DNA from: Nitrincola tibetensis | GTDB taxonomy: Bacteria; Pseudomonadota; Gammaproteobacteria; Pseudomonadales; Balneatricaceae | Direction of reading: 5' to 3' | Assembly: GCF_003284585.1 (NCBI RefSeq) | Contig: NZ_QKRX01000016.1 | Location: forward strand, 1 to 64,000 | Length of the DNA stretch: 64,000 bases | Shown: positions 40,385 through 50,265 of the stretch, piece by piece | How the letters are laid out: each line of letters begins with the position of its first letter | Numbering within the stretch: the first letter of the stretch is position 1 | Notes under the pieces: generated by a model | The model's database searches: none | What the model was told of the DNA's origin: nothing | The model's input: the letters and a program-made list of their open reading frames with translations, nothing else | Position numbers and translations under genes: made by a program

Positions 40385-42412
40385 TTAAGCACCAATGATG
40401 CCATCGTCCTCACGAGTAATCACAAGGGTCGCTGAGCGTGGATACAATGCACCATCATGCGGCCAATGACTGACCAACGAGCCCTTGGCAAAGTCTTCTG
40501 GAGACGTTGTTGCGCCTGGATGCTGTACATTTACGAACATGGTTTTTTGATCTGGTGTCGTTACAACACCCGTGATTTCTTGTCCGATAGGACCTGCCAA
40601 GAAACGACGGATGACCTTATTCACCGGATCGGCGGCTAACATCATATTATTGCCGAACTGCTCCCATTTTCCAGTATTCACAATGCTTTCGCTCATGTCG
40701 GTTTGAATCCACAAACGTGAGTCAGCATCAAACCACAAGCCATCCGGGCTATTGAAAATGCTGCCACCATCCAAACCAGCACCCGCAAAATCAGAGTCGG
40801 ATTCAGGCCCGGCCAAGACAAACAAATCCCAAGCAAACGACTTAGCACTCACCTGACCATCGGCTTCAGCCCAACGAATAATTTGTCCCCAATCGTTTTC
40901 CGCTCGCGGATTCGCCGCATCCGTTTCAGTACGGCGGCTGTTATTTGTCAGTGTAAAGTAGACGTCTTTGGTCTTCGGGTCCACTGCACCCCATTCAGGG
41001 CGATCCATTTTAGTCGCGCCCACTGTATCGGCTGCTAAGCGCGTGTTGACAAGAACATCGGCTTGGCTATTAAAGCCATTGGCTGGCGTCAAGGGCCCCA
41101 TACCAAACACCAAGGGCAACCAGTCACCTGAGCCATCTTCATTGAAGCGTGCAACGTACAAGGTGCCATTGTCTAACAAATGACCGCCCGCTGTTTCTTT
41201 GTTGTAAGGCTGAGCGCTGACGTATTTGTAAATGTACTCAAAACGCGCATCGTCACCGGAGTAGCAAACAATTGGCTCACCTTCAACCGCTGGCTGAAAC
41301 ACAACCCCTTCATGTGCAAAACGACCAAGATGCGTGCGTTTAATCGGCGCAACCTCTGGGTTAAATGGATCAATCTCAACCATCCAGCCAAAGGCATTGG
41401 CTTCATTACGATAGTCTTCTGTTGCAGACGCGCCCTTCGGAGTCACATCATAACGAACAAATTCATCGGCACCTGAATCCGCCAGCTCCCAACCGTAACG
41501 ACCCGAGCCTTCTTTCGTGACACCATAACGCGTTTGTTCGCGAGGCTGCTCACTATGGTTAATAAAATAACCGGCCCAGTTTTCTTCTGCTGCTAAATAG
41601 GTATTCCAAGGTGTGACACCGTGTGCACAGTTGTTCAATGTGCCGCGTGTTTTCGTTCCTTCAGGGCTGAATTTTGTTTTCACGAAATCCGTGCCACGCA
41701 CAGGGCCGCTGATTTCCATTTCAGTTAAACCATGAACACGGCGGTTGCGCGCATCCGCTTCAATTGCCCACTCACCATTGCTCTGCTTTTTAATGCGGAC
41801 GATACTGACGCCATGGCCGTGTATCTCTTTGAGCACTTCATCAGCAGAACGTTTGCCATCGGCTTGCACTGGAACAGCAGAGCGAGACAACTCTTGCCCT
41901 TGAGCCGAAGCATGCATAAAGCGCGGCTCAACGTACTCATGGTTCATCACCAATAGGCCGTCTTCAGAACTGCCTTGGTACGGGTCTTTGCCCTCGATTG
42001 GGAAGAAATGCATACCATCGTGGTGGCTGCCCATTTGATGAGCTTGATCTTCACCCGAGTTGGTTAAGGGATCGAACGCAGGCTGATGACCTGAAATCGG
42101 GTGCCCCCAAGGCAAAATGACCTGGTGCTTGTATCCTTTCGGCAGGGTGACCGTATCGGCGGCGCTGACATTAATGGCTTCAAAACCAATTAAAGGAGAG
42201 TGTTTATTGCTTCCTGCGGCTGCTAACGGTGAGTACGCCGTCGTTGCAAAAAAGCCCATCAGCGCCGTGCCTAAGCTACCTTTCATCAGGGTACGACGTG
42301 ACATGCGCTTTTCGATAATGCTCTGAAAAGATGCATTATCGGAGTGATTGCTTAATGGCTCGTCACCCTCGTGATTATCGATGCTCAAGATCGTGCTTTT
42401 TGTATCCTTCAT
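40385..42412 (-). CDS. phoX: PhoX-type alkaline phosphatase (DUF839), Tat substrate
   Basis: PhoX family enzymes release phosphate from organic esters using calcium and iron. The 675-residue precursor has a long acidic N-region then a twin-arginine signal, SRRTLMKGSLGTALMGFFAT (residues 38-57), so it needs TatABC. Family features: NHEYVEPRFMH, NNCAHGVTPWNTYLAAEENW, and DGLWFDADSRLWIQTDM. It is alone between two terminator or gap regions. It lies beside the phosphonate operon, consistent with a phosphate-starvation island. Upstream, only one PhoB half-site (TTGTCAT near 42485-42491) is seen. Confidence 0.88.
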   Translation of the reverse strand: MKDTKSTILSIDNHEGDEPLSNHSDNASFQSIIEKRMSRRTLMKGSLGTALMGFFATTAYSPLAAAGSNKHSPLIGFEAINVSAADTVTLPKGYKHQVILPWGHPISGHQPAFDPLTNSGEDQAHQMGSHHDGMHFFPIEGKDPYQGSSEDGLLVMNHEYVEPRFMHASAQGQELSRSAVPVQADGKRSADEVLKEIHGHGVSIVRIKKQSNGEWAIEADARNRRVHGLTEMEISGPVRGTDFVKTKFSPEGTKTRGTLNNCAHGVTPWNTYLAAEENWAGYFINHSEQPREQTRYGVTKEGSGRYGWELADSGADEFVRYDVTPKGASATEDYRNEANAFGWMVEIDPFNPEVAPIKRTHLGRFAHEGVVFQPAVEGEPIVCYSGDDARFEYIYKYVSAQPYNKETAGGHLLDNGTLYVARFNEDGSGDWLPLVFGMGPLTPANGFNSQADVLVNTRLAADTVGATKMDRPEWGAVDPKTKDVYFTLTNNSRRTETDAANPRAENDWGQIIRWAEADGQVSAKSFAWDLFVLAGPESDSDFAGAGLDGGSIFNSPDGLWFDADSRLWIQTDMSESIVNTGKWEQFGNNMMLAADPVNKVIRRFLAGPIGQEITGVVTTPDQKTMFVNVQHPGATTSPEDFAKGSLVSHWPHDGALYPRSATLVITREDDGIIGA

Positions 42413-42509
42413 CGCGTTTCTCCGCTGAGTTCATTGACAGTGGCGAAAGACTAATAAACAAGTGTTTCAGTTTTGGTACTTTTTTATGACAAAAACGTTA
42501 AAACCTAGA

Positions 42510-43175
42510 TCAACTCCAATTCAAAATCGGCCACTGCTGCTCTTGCGCCACCTGCAATAGTGCATCATTAGGATTAACCGCCACCGGAAACTGAACCTTT
42601 TCTAATAACGGAATATCATTATGAGAGTCGGAATAAAAACGGCTTATCACCTGTGACTCAGAGGTATTGAAGCGCTCTAAGTAGGCATGATAATGATGGA
42701 TCTTGCCCTCCTGATAACTCAAAGGTAATAAAGGGTTACCCGTGATTTTGCCCTCATGATGCTCAACGTCTATGCCAATCACACCGTCAAACCCTAAGGC
42801 GTTTGCTACAGGTTCGACCAAAAATACTTCACTCGCCGAGATCATTAGCAAATGCTCTCCTTGCTGTCGCAGTTGGTGAATCAAATGCACAGCATCAGGG
42901 TAAATCAGGGGGAGAATACGCTCGGATACGAAACGTTCTGCTTCGGTATACACCCTTTCATACTCACGACCCATTAAGGGTGACAAATTTAGTGCTAAAT
43001 AGGCACACATATCCAGATTGCCATTCGCATAAGTTTCCATCATTTGCTGATGTTGATGTTTGAAATCAGGGCTTGTGATCCAACCCAACTCGTGCAAATA
43101 CTCTGCCCAAAGCGCAGACGAGTCGCCTTTAATTAACGTGTGGTCTAAATCAAATACGGCTATTTTTTCGATCAT
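42510..43175 (-). CDS. HAD-superfamily subfamily IB phosphatase-like hydrolase
   Basis: A 221-residue HAD hydrolase. Motif I is VFDLDHTLIKGD with both aspartates, motif II is MISASE, and the motif IV region is SDSHNDIPLL, so it is probably active. It resembles the phosphoserine-phosphatase-like IB group (SerB-type cap). It ends a minus-strand run that begins with phnS2, and may be cotranscribed with the phosphonate genes; the substrate is not clear. Its closest neighbour upstream is an EamA-type transporter 15 bases away. Confidence 0.8.
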   Translation of the reverse strand: MIEKIAVFDLDHTLIKGDSSALWAEYLHELGWITSPDFKHQHQQMMETYANGNLDMCAYLALNLSPLMGREYERVYTEAERFVSERILPLIYPDAVHLIHQLRQQGEHLLMISASEVFLVEPVANALGFDGVIGIDVEHHEGKITGNPLLPLSYQEGKIHHYHAYLERFNTSESQVISRFYSDSHNDIPLLEKVQFPVAVNPNDALLQVAQEQQWPILNWS

Positions 43176-43190
43176 TATTGCTTCTCGATA

Positions 43191-44087
43191 TTAAGGTAAC
43201 GCGACTAAAACCAAGCCCAGCATCATCACGCTTAATGCTATCCATTTAAGGGGGGGCAAAACCTCTTTTAACCAAACCACTGCCAACAAGGCACCAATAG
43301 GAATCGATGCTTGACGCAGGGCCACAACATAACTCACATCTTGCGTATGCCCCATCGCTACTAGCACCAAACCATACGTGGCCAGCACCATAGCGCCTGC
43401 CATCATGCAAACACGCTTATTGCTTGTCCACTGTTGGCGCAAGGCTTTACGTTCACTCGTTAACATAAAGCAACTCGGCAGCATCCAAAAAAAAGCAGAC
43501 CAAGCCTGTAAGACCATAAACACCATTCCCGCTGAAAAGGCCGTCATCCCTTCTTGCCGCATCAGATCGATGGCCTGCTTATCAACCCAGGAATACCCTA
43601 CCGTACCCAATACGGCCAACAACATAAAACCCAGCGCGGGCGTCATATAAAAGCGCCAATGAAAATCATTGAGCCGACGTAAAGGCAGCAAGACACAGGC
43701 CGCGAAAATAAGAAACATCCCCAACCCATCCTGAGCCGATAAGTAGAGATAGCCTCCTAACCAAAGTCCCACCCAAGGCACTATAATTACAGGCAAGCCA
43801 CGCACTAAGGGGTAAAGTACACTCACGTCTCCCCGCGCATAAGCCCAAGCTAACCCAGCCATGTAGATGCCCTGAAAGGCACCCGACAGCAACCATATTC
43901 CCCAAAACTCTAGTGGTAAGGCAAGCCAATCCCTATAGATCAGCAACCAAGGGCTAAAGACAATGCCCCCAGCCAACATCATCAAGGTAAACAGCGCCAG
44001 TGACGGTTGTTGCTTTTTCCCCAACAAATTCCAGCCTGCATGCAAACAGGCTGAAACCAATACCAATGTCAGTGCAAGACTATTCAA
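43191..44087 (-). CDS. EamA/DMT family transporter
   Basis: A 298-residue membrane protein of about ten helices forming two EamA-like repeats (drug/metabolite transporter superfamily). The start is TTG at 44087, which overlaps the phnX stop as TTGA; no nearby ATG gives a complete first helix. Substrate unknown. The coupling to phnX points to a role in phosphonate use, for example export of an amine, aldehyde or amino acid by-product. This is inference. Confidence 0.78.
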   Translation of the reverse strand: MNSLALTLVLVSACLHAGWNLLGKKQQPSLALFTLMMLAGGIVFSPWLLIYRDWLALPLEFWGIWLLSGAFQGIYMAGLAWAYARGDVSVLYPLVRGLPVIIVPWVGLWLGGYLYLSAQDGLGMFLIFAACVLLPLRRLNDFHWRFYMTPALGFMLLAVLGTVGYSWVDKQAIDLMRQEGMTAFSAGMVFMVLQAWSAFFWMLPSCFMLTSERKALRQQWTSNKRVCMMAGAMVLATYGLVLVAMGHTQDVSYVVALRQASIPIGALLAVVWLKEVLPPLKWIALSVMMLGLVLVALP

Positions 44088-44911
44088 GGACGCTCTTCAT
44101 TCGCTAAACGCAGGGTGATATCGTCTAACACCTCAGGTAGTTCAGCAATCGAATCAATGACATAGTGTGCTCCTGAGGATGCCAGCGCTTGATGGGCAAC
44201 AATCGCTTGCACATCCCGTTCCTCTTCACTCAGCGCCAGCCACTGTGCCTCGGAATACCCTGTTTGATTGCCGGATACGGCCACTGCAACGGTCCACATC
44301 CCTGCATTTAGACCCTCTTCAATCCCCACAGCCGTATCGTCAACCTTGACACAGGCTTGAACGCAACTGACTTCCAACGCTTGCGCATTGGTTAAGCACA
44401 TCCAAGGATATGGACGCCCAGCCGGAACATCACTGGCACAGACGACCGAGTCCGGTGTAAAGCCTTGTTCAGCCATCGCAGGTAACAAACCTTGAATCAT
44501 CTCGCGGCTATAGCCTGTATTAACGCCAATCAAAATGCCCATTTCATCGCAGTACTCCATCACCAAATCAATGCCGGATATAAGCTGATGATTGTCGGCA
44601 ATGGCGGCGATTTGATGCACAACGAAGGCATAGTAAAGTCGATCAACATCAGCATCGGAGGCCTTAGACCCTTTTACTGCCAGCCATTCTTGCGCAATAC
44701 GCGGCATGGCCAATAGGGCTTCTATATGCTCACGCTTTTCTTTCCCCATTGGAGCCCGCGCTTCTGCGACTGAAATCGGCACACCTTCTTCAGCAAACAA
44801 GGCCTGAAAGGCTTGAATCGGTGCTAAAGAACCAAAATCCACGCAAGTGCCCGCCAAATCCATAATCACTGCCTGCACAGGACCCGTATAACGTCGTTTA
44901 TATCGGTACAT
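44084..44911 (-). CDS. phnX: Phosphonoacetaldehyde hydrolase PhnX
   Basis: Cleaves the C-P bond of phosphonoacetaldehyde to acetaldehyde and phosphate. The 275-residue HAD enzyme has the nucleophile D18 in VIMDLAGTCVDFG with Ala at +2 (the phosphonatase signature), and K57 in MGKEKREHIEAL, the Schiff-base lysine of the cap. The start at 44911 follows a clear GGAGAGG ribosome site. It works after PhnW, which lies 13 bases upstream. Confidence 0.95.
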   Translation of the reverse strand: MYRYKRRYTGPVQAVIMDLAGTCVDFGSLAPIQAFQALFAEEGVPISVAEARAPMGKEKREHIEALLAMPRIAQEWLAVKGSKASDADVDRLYYAFVVHQIAAIADNHQLISGIDLVMEYCDEMGILIGVNTGYSREMIQGLLPAMAEQGFTPDSVVCASDVPAGRPYPWMCLTNAQALEVSCVQACVKVDDTAVGIEEGLNAGMWTVAVAVSGNQTGYSEAQWLALSEEERDVQAIVAHQALASSGAHYVIDSIAELPEVLDDITLRLANEERP

Positions 44912-44923
44912 CGAACCTCTCCT

Positions 44924-46057
44924 TTATTCAGTTTTCGGTGATGGATGCGGCGTATCGAGTTTCACACCCATGGTTTGGCACGCACTGGCAACGGCCAGGA
45001 GCACTTGATCCATTTCAGCTTCAAATAACTGACCGATGCAGCCAATGCGAAAGCTATCGACCTCGGTCAATTTACCGGGATAAATCAAAAATCCTTGCGC
45101 TTTAATCAGTTGATAGAAATCGACAAAGCGAAATGCAGGATCGGTGGGAGCAATAAAGGTGGTAATAATGGGTGACAACCACTCATCGTCTAAAAGTGTG
45201 GCAAAGCCCAGCGCACGCATACCCGACACCAATCGATCACGGTTGCGGGTATAACGCGCCAAGCGTGCGGCCTGCCCACCCTCTTCTGAATATTCGTTAA
45301 GCGCCTGATGAAAGGCTGCCACTACGTGTGTCGGAGGTGTAAAGCGCCATTGGCCTGTTTTTTCCATGTACTGCCACTGGTCATACAAGTCCAAAGACAC
45401 AGACGGTGATCGAGCTTCACAGCCGGACAAAGCCTGTTTATCGATCAGCGCAAAACCAAATCCAGGCACCCCTTCAAGGCACTTATTGGCGGAAGACACC
45501 AAGGCCGTGAAAGGTAGTTGAGTTGCATCCACAGGCAAGGCACCAAAGGCACTCATCGAATCCACAATGAACTGTCGCCCCTGCTCTGCAACGACCTGAG
45601 CGATACCCTCCAATGGATTGAGAATGCCTGAACTGGTTTCACAATGAATCAATACCACATGTGTTATGGCAGGATCATCGATTAACAGCCCCTCAACCTC
45701 ATGAGGCAGCGGCGGTAAATAATCGCCCTTATCCAAAGTAACGTAGGCATGGCCCATGCGCTGTAAAATCTTCGCGGCACGTTGTCCATAGGCGCCATTC
45801 ATCAACACTAGGGTTTTACTGGTGCTCTCAAGCAATGTAGCAAACACGGCCTCTACCGCAAACGTACCACTGCCCTGAATCGGAACGCACACATGAGATG
45901 CCTTTGCATTCGCAATCATCAGCAGGCGTTGACACACCTCTTTCGTGATTTCGTTAAAATCACTGTCCCATGAGCCCCAGTCACGCAGCATGGCTTCTTT
46001 GACACTGGCCGATGTCGTGAGTGGACCTGGCGTTAATAAGTAAGGTTCTTGTTTCAT
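44924..46057 (-). CDS. phnW: 2-Aminoethylphosphonate-pyruvate transaminase PhnW
   Basis: PLP-dependent transaminase that turns 2-aminoethylphosphonate and pyruvate into phosphonoacetaldehyde and alanine. I start at ATG 46057 ([16 protein letters not shown], 377 residues) rather than a TTG 12 bases earlier; GGATGAA precedes it. Motifs: LLTPGPLT, the GSGTFAVEA cofactor loop and the PLP lysine in [15 protein letters not shown]. Product goes to PhnX. Confidence 0.95.
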   Translation of the reverse strand: MKQEPYLLTPGPLTTSASVKEAMLRDWGSWDSDFNEITKEVCQRLLMIANAKASHVCVPIQGSGTFAVEAVFATLLESTSKTLVLMNGAYGQRAAKILQRMGHAYVTLDKGDYLPPLPHEVEGLLIDDPAITHVVLIHCETSSGILNPLEGIAQVVAEQGRQFIVDSMSAFGALPVDATQLPFTALVSSANKCLEGVPGFGFALIDKQALSGCEARSPSVSLDLYDQWQYMEKTGQWRFTPPTHVVAAFHQALNEYSEEGGQAARLARYTRNRDRLVSGMRALGFATLLDDEWLSPIITTFIAPTDPAFRFVDFYQLIKAQGFLIYPGKLTEVDSFRIGCIGQLFEAEMDQVLLAVASACQTMGVKLDTPHPSPKTE

Positions 46058-46094
46058 TATTTCATCCAATCTACGGATAGAGTCGAGATTAAAA

Positions 46095-47792
46095 TCAACG
46101 CTGACGCCAAATCTGCGAACGTTTAAGTATTAGATGTGTGCACATGGCATGCAGAATTTTGACGACTATCGAAGTCAACAAAATCAGCACCGACATCGCT
46201 GCCGCACTGGCAAAATAACCCGCCTCATCCAAATGCAACACTGCGACAGATGCCAAGCGCGTGTCTGGCCCGTAGAGGAAAATCACCGCCGATACGGTCG
46301 TCATTGCATTCACAAACAAGTACACGGAAATATCCAACACAGCCGGTAAAGAGGTGGGCAGGGTGACACGCAGATAGGTGCGCCAAAACGGAACCTTCAA
46401 CGAAGCTCCCACCGCTTCAAACTCGGGATCAAGCTGTTTTAAGGCCGTCATCGAGGTCAAATGACACACGGTATAAAAGTGCACCAGCGTATTCAAAATC
46501 AGAATCGCCAAAGTGCCATAGAGTATATTTAAGGGGTTATTCGGATGGTTGAAGAAGAAAATATACGCCAAGCCGAGCACCATTCCCGGTACCGCCATCG
46601 GCAAGATCGCAAACAAGTGCACCCATTGACGCAGTAAACTGAATTCTTTTGTTTTTTCAACCATCCAAGCCACGGTAAAAATAACCAGCGTACCGATCAC
46701 CGCCACACCTGATGCCATTTTTAACGAATTAAACCAGGACTCCCAACCACTGCCCCCTAAGCCATCAAACTGATAATGACGCAAGGTATAGGTCAAATTG
46801 TAAGGCCAGAACTGGATAAGAGACGCATAGACAGCGGTTCCGATCATCAACAAAATGATGCCCGCAACTGAAAAACACAACACAGCAAAAACCCAATCAC
46901 GAACAGGAGATGGACTTGGCTGATACGGCACAGCGCGTGCCGACAATTGTGAGGTTTGCTTACGTTGCACCCAGCGATCTGCAATAAAGGTCAAGACCGC
47001 AGGCAAGAGCAATATCATACTGACCACGGCACCCATCTGGAAATTCTGCTGCCCAACCACTTGCTTATAGATGTCGGTCGCCAATAGGTTGTATTGCCCA
47101 CCTATGATTTTGGGTACCCCAAAGTCCGTAATGGCCAGAGTAAACACAACAAACGCACAAGACATCAAACCATAGCGAATACCCGGCAAGGTCACGGTCA
47201 GAAAGGTGCGCCAAGCTGGGGTCTTCAAGGAGCGCGCCGCTTCATACAAACGTGCATCGCTGTTGGACAAGGCCGTCACCAAGATCATTAAGGCATGTGG
47301 GAAAATCCAAAAACACATGCCAATCACAATCCCTATCGGGCCGTAAACAGACTCACCACCCAGCAGACCTTTTAAATAGCCTTGATTGCCAAAGATATAC
47401 ACCAAGCTAATTGCTGGTAATAAAGACGGCGCTAAAATTGGCAATAGAGTCAGAACTTTAAACACCTTCTTACCCGGCATACAGGTGCGCGTGATGCCAT
47501 AGGCACAAAAGAAGGCTAAAACCACCACCAAACACATGGTCATGATGGCGATAAAAAACGAGTTCGCGATTGAATTAACCAATGAGGGGGTTGAGAAGTA
47601 ATGTCGATAATTGGCCAAGCCAATAAACTCACCCGCAGAGTTCTGCACACTTTTCAACAACAGGGTATACAAAGGAAAGACTAAACCAATCAGCATGAGT
47701 GCCAAGGCTAAGAGCATCAAGCCGAGTTTAATCCAGGCCTCTTGATTAAAGCCAAAAAGACCCGTCATACGGGCAGTCGTTAGCGTTGTCAT
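46095..47792 (-). CDS. phnU2: 2-Aminoethylphosphonate ABC transporter permease (fused, PhnU2-type)
   Basis: A 565-residue permease with two complete binding-protein-dependent transport modules, each of about six helices, fused in one chain. EAA-type loops are visible twice ([20 protein letters not shown] and [17 protein letters not shown]). I start at ATG 47792 ([11 protein letters not shown]), with AGGATGG 8 bases upstream; the longer frame is out of family. The stop of phnT2 lies one base before this ATG, so they are coupled. The fused form replaces separate PhnU and PhnV of Salmonella. Confidence 0.88.
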   Translation of the reverse strand: MTTLTTARMTGLFGFNQEAWIKLGLMLLALALMLIGLVFPLYTLLLKSVQNSAGEFIGLANYRHYFSTPSLVNSIANSFFIAIMTMCLVVVLAFFCAYGITRTCMPGKKVFKVLTLLPILAPSLLPAISLVYIFGNQGYLKGLLGGESVYGPIGIVIGMCFWIFPHALMILVTALSNSDARLYEAARSLKTPAWRTFLTVTLPGIRYGLMSCAFVVFTLAITDFGVPKIIGGQYNLLATDIYKQVVGQQNFQMGAVVSMILLLPAVLTFIADRWVQRKQTSQLSARAVPYQPSPSPVRDWVFAVLCFSVAGIILLMIGTAVYASLIQFWPYNLTYTLRHYQFDGLGGSGWESWFNSLKMASGVAVIGTLVIFTVAWMVEKTKEFSLLRQWVHLFAILPMAVPGMVLGLAYIFFFNHPNNPLNILYGTLAILILNTLVHFYTVCHLTSMTALKQLDPEFEAVGASLKVPFWRTYLRVTLPTSLPAVLDISVYLFVNAMTTVSAVIFLYGPDTRLASVAVLHLDEAGYFASAAAMSVLILLTSIVVKILHAMCTHLILKRSQIWRQR

Positions 47793-47793
47793 G

Positions 47794-48951
47794 CTAGTTA
47801 CCATCCTGCCTAAACACACGACAACTCGCTGCCGGCAAGGCCAAATGTACGTCTTTGCCCAGCTGAATCTGATGCTGCACCGCATCTGCATGCTGAATAT
47901 CCACGCGCAACTGAATATCAGCACTCGTCACATCACAGGTTAAACGTAAAAAAGCACCTAAATATTCAATATGGATAACGCGTGCTTCAAGTTGCGACTC
48001 GGCCTGCCCTGACGATGTCAACACCACTTCTTCGGGTCGGATAGCCAGATGTACAGGGCGTTTGTTCTCAAGAGCATGCGGCTGAGTGGTATAACGCTGA
48101 GCACCGATCATCACCGCCGTCGGTGAGCAAACCTCTGCGCTCAAGAAATTCATATTGCCCACAAATTGTGCAACGAATGCACTTTTTGGATGACGATACA
48201 CCTCTTCTGGCGTCCCAACCTGCTCAATCACACCATGATTCATCACCACAATTCGATCGGCCATGGTTAAGGCTTCTTCTTGATCATGGGTCACCATCAC
48301 CGTGGTTACACCCAAGGTTTTTTGCAGTGCTTTAATCTGTTGACGCAAGTGCACACGCACCTGTGCATCCAATGCCGACAAAGGCTCATCTAGCAATAAC
48401 AAGCCTGGCTCTGTCGCCAAGGCTCTCGCCAAGGCAACACGCTGCTGCTGACCACCCGACAATTGTGCGGGATACTTTTTCTCAGATCCCTCCAAACCAA
48501 TTAAGGACATCAGCTCTTGCACCCGTGCCTGAATAGCCTTGCGTGTGTGGCGTTGATTGCGCAAACCATAGGCGATATTGTCAGCAAGGGTGAGATTGGG
48601 GAAAAGTGCATACGACTGAAAAACGATGCCGAAATCACGATGCTGCGGAGGCAAATGAGAGATTTCTTTACCCATTTGCACAATACGCCCGCTCGATTGA
48701 GGCTCTAATCCAGCAATCGCACGTAATAACGTGGTTTTTCCACAGCCGGATGGCCCTAAAAAGCAGACAAACTCACCTTCATTAATGGTGAGGTCGATAG
48801 AGTTTAAAGCCACAAATGTGCCAAACGACTTACTCAATCCTTCGATTTCTAAACAAATGGACTCAGATATATCTGAATCGGGCATAAACGCCGTCTGTCC
48901 GACCAATGCCGCCAACGACGGCTGTTGAATTGTTCTCATAACATCACCCAT
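47794..48951 (-). CDS. phnT2: 2-Aminoethylphosphonate ABC transporter ATPase
   Basis: A 385-residue ATPase of the spermidine/iron-type (TOBE-containing) class. Walker A is FLGPSGCGKTT, the signature LSGGQQQRVALARAL, Walker B LLLLDEPLSALDAQ and the switch histidine TVMVTHDQEEAL. A C-terminal TOBE-like region follows. A hairpin terminator lies between phnS2 and this gene, so expression may be lower than that of the binding protein. ATG 48951 or ATG 48939 are both possible starts. Confidence 0.9.
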   Translation of the reverse strand: MGDVMRTIQQPSLAALVGQTAFMPDSDISESICLEIEGLSKSFGTFVALNSIDLTINEGEFVCFLGPSGCGKTTLLRAIAGLEPQSSGRIVQMGKEISHLPPQHRDFGIVFQSYALFPNLTLADNIAYGLRNQRHTRKAIQARVQELMSLIGLEGSEKKYPAQLSGGQQQRVALARALATEPGLLLLDEPLSALDAQVRVHLRQQIKALQKTLGVTTVMVTHDQEEALTMADRIVVMNHGVIEQVGTPEEVYRHPKSAFVAQFVGNMNFLSAEVCSPTAVMIGAQRYTTQPHALENKRPVHLAIRPEEVVLTSSGQAESQLEARVIHIEYLGAFLRLTCDVTSADIQLRVDIQHADAVQHQIQLGKDVHLALPAASCRVFRQDGN

Positions 48952-49000
48952 TGAATCCCCAAGACCATGCGGTTAACACCTAGGCCTATCCTCGACAAAA

Positions 49001-49026
49001 AAACAGCCCCACAAGGGCTGCTGTTT
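49001..49026 (-). terminator. Intra-operon terminator between phnS2 and phnT2
   Basis: A stem (49001-49010 with 49015-49026, 2-base bulge, 4-nt loop) with A/T runs at both ends lies 90 bases past the phnS2 stop. It is a likely partial terminator that favours the binding protein over the permease and ATPase. Confidence 0.65.
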
Positions 49027-49078
49027 TGCACCTAAACATACCTTTAGGAACAAACTTCAGCCTCTTGCGAGGGCTGTT

Positions 49079-49098
49079 ATCCCCGCGAAGACGGGGAT
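49079..49098. repeat. REP-like palindrome between phnS2 and phnT2
   Basis: A 7-bp perfect stem, atccccg (49079-49085) with cggggat (49092-49098), 6-nt loop, preceded by a cttgcgagggctg stretch. The form is that of repetitive extragenic palindromes common in proteobacteria. I see no second copy in this window. Confidence 0.45.
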
Positions 49099-49116
49099 CT
49101 ACTTGCTTAGCTAAAC

Positions 49117-50139
49117 TTATTTAGCATCCGACTTAGCATCGTAACGACGCTGCCACTCTTGAAGGATGCGATCACGATTCACGGCCGAAAAGGCAAAGTC
49201 GTTATCAATCAAACGGTCAACAATATCAGCTGGGTAGTTCTCAATCGGTTGAGCCACACCTGGCATTGCCACCACCGCATAGCCTTCGTTGTAAAGCTCA
49301 TTTGCATCACGGCTGACAGCCCAATCCATCAAGGTTTTTGCCGCTTCCATGTTCTTCGTGCCTTTCACAATTGCAGCCGCTTCCATATCCCAGCCTAAGC
49401 CCTCAGATGGGAAGACCACTTCAACGGGTGCACCTTGCGATTTCAAACGTGCTGCACGGAATGCGAAGGAAACACCGACAATTGCCTCACCGGATCCTGC
49501 CAAATTACAAGGCGCTGAACCCGAATGCGTGTAGCGGCTGATGTTTTCATGCAGACCATCCATGAATTCCCATGCCTTTTCTTCGCCCCACAACTGAATC
49601 CAGCTCGACACATCCAAATACCCTGTGCCAGAAGAGCTTGGGTTTGGCATCACCACATGGCCTTTGTATTCAGGCTTGGTCAAATCTTCCCAGCTCGTTG
49701 GCATCGGCACGCCATGCTTTTCGCCTTCGATCGTGTTGTAGCAAATCGCGGCCACCCATGCGTCCATTCCCACCCAAGCCGGCGGCGTGTTCGCATCAAC
49801 AAACTTAGGATCAAGCTGCTCAACACCCTTAGGTGCATAAGGCTCTAGCAAGTCTTCTTCATCTAACAACAGCAAACTGGTAGCTGCTAATCCCCAAATC
49901 ACATCCGCTCTTGGGTTATCTTTTTCAGCCAACAGACGTGCTGTCATGACGCCAGTGGAATCCCGAACCCAACGAATGGAGATGTCTGGATGCGCTTGAT
50001 TGAAACGTTCTGCGTATTTTTGCAGATCGTCTGATTCAACTGCTGTGTAAACTGTCAACTCAGTTGCCGAGGCAACAGAAGACAGGCATAGAGCCGTCGC
50101 TAAAGCGAGAGTGGTTTTTTTAAACGTTGAGAATGACAT
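49117..50139 (-). CDS. phnS2: 2-Aminoethylphosphonate ABC transporter substrate-binding protein
   Basis: A 340-residue periplasmic binding protein. The signal peptide ends ASA near residue 25 and the mature protein starts TELTVYTAVESDDL, as in iron- and aminoethylphosphonate-binding families; PNPSSSGTGYLDVSSWIQ is a typical ligand segment. It is first in the operon phnS2-T2-U2-W-X-EamA-HAD. A PhoB-box-like double repeat lies 45 bases upstream. Confidence 0.9.
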   Translation of the reverse strand: MSFSTFKKTTLALATALCLSSVASATELTVYTAVESDDLQKYAERFNQAHPDISIRWVRDSTGVMTARLLAEKDNPRADVIWGLAATSLLLLDEEDLLEPYAPKGVEQLDPKFVDANTPPAWVGMDAWVAAICYNTIEGEKHGVPMPTSWEDLTKPEYKGHVVMPNPSSSGTGYLDVSSWIQLWGEEKAWEFMDGLHENISRYTHSGSAPCNLAGSGEAIVGVSFAFRAARLKSQGAPVEVVFPSEGLGWDMEAAAIVKGTKNMEAAKTLMDWAVSRDANELYNEGYAVVAMPGVAQPIENYPADIVDRLIDNDFAFSAVNRDRILQEWQRRYDAKSDAK

Positions 50140-50183
50140 GAGTGAAGCCCTCTTGTATTGGTATAGACCAGATACTAAAAGCT

Positions 50184-50205
50184 ACATATGACAAATGCAT
50201 GACAC
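50184..50205 (-). promoter_or_regulatory. PhoB box upstream of phnS2
   Basis: On the minus strand the sequence reads GTGTCAT-gcat-TTGTCAT-atgt: two 11-base units, each 6/7 to the PhoB consensus CTGTCAT with a 4-base AT-rich spacer. It ends 45 bases before the phnS2 ATG, a usual place for a Pho-dependent promoter. The pattern is seen directly; binding is inferred. Confidence 0.65.
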
Positions 50206-50243
50206 TTTGATGAACTGTTAATTACGTTTCAACTTGAACGAAA

Positions 50244-50265
50244 ATGTCATTTAACTGACATCCAG
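50244..50265 (+). promoter_or_regulatory. Candidate PhoB box upstream of the porin
   Basis: On the plus strand ATGTCAT-ttaa-CTGACAT-ccag matches two PhoB units at 6/7 each. The same bases also form the inverted repeat atgtca/tgacat, so a different dimeric regulator is possible. It lies about 120 bases before the porin ATG. Confidence 0.45.

Noticed and set aside
42413-42509. Possible PhoB box upstream of phoX
   Set aside because: Only one half-site (TTGTCAT) is visible; the second unit matches 2 of 7. Kept as a note, not a feature.
47793-47924. 44-residue extension of the permease frame
   Set aside because: It lies inside phnT2 and adds no membrane helix; the ATG at 47792 has a good ribosome site.
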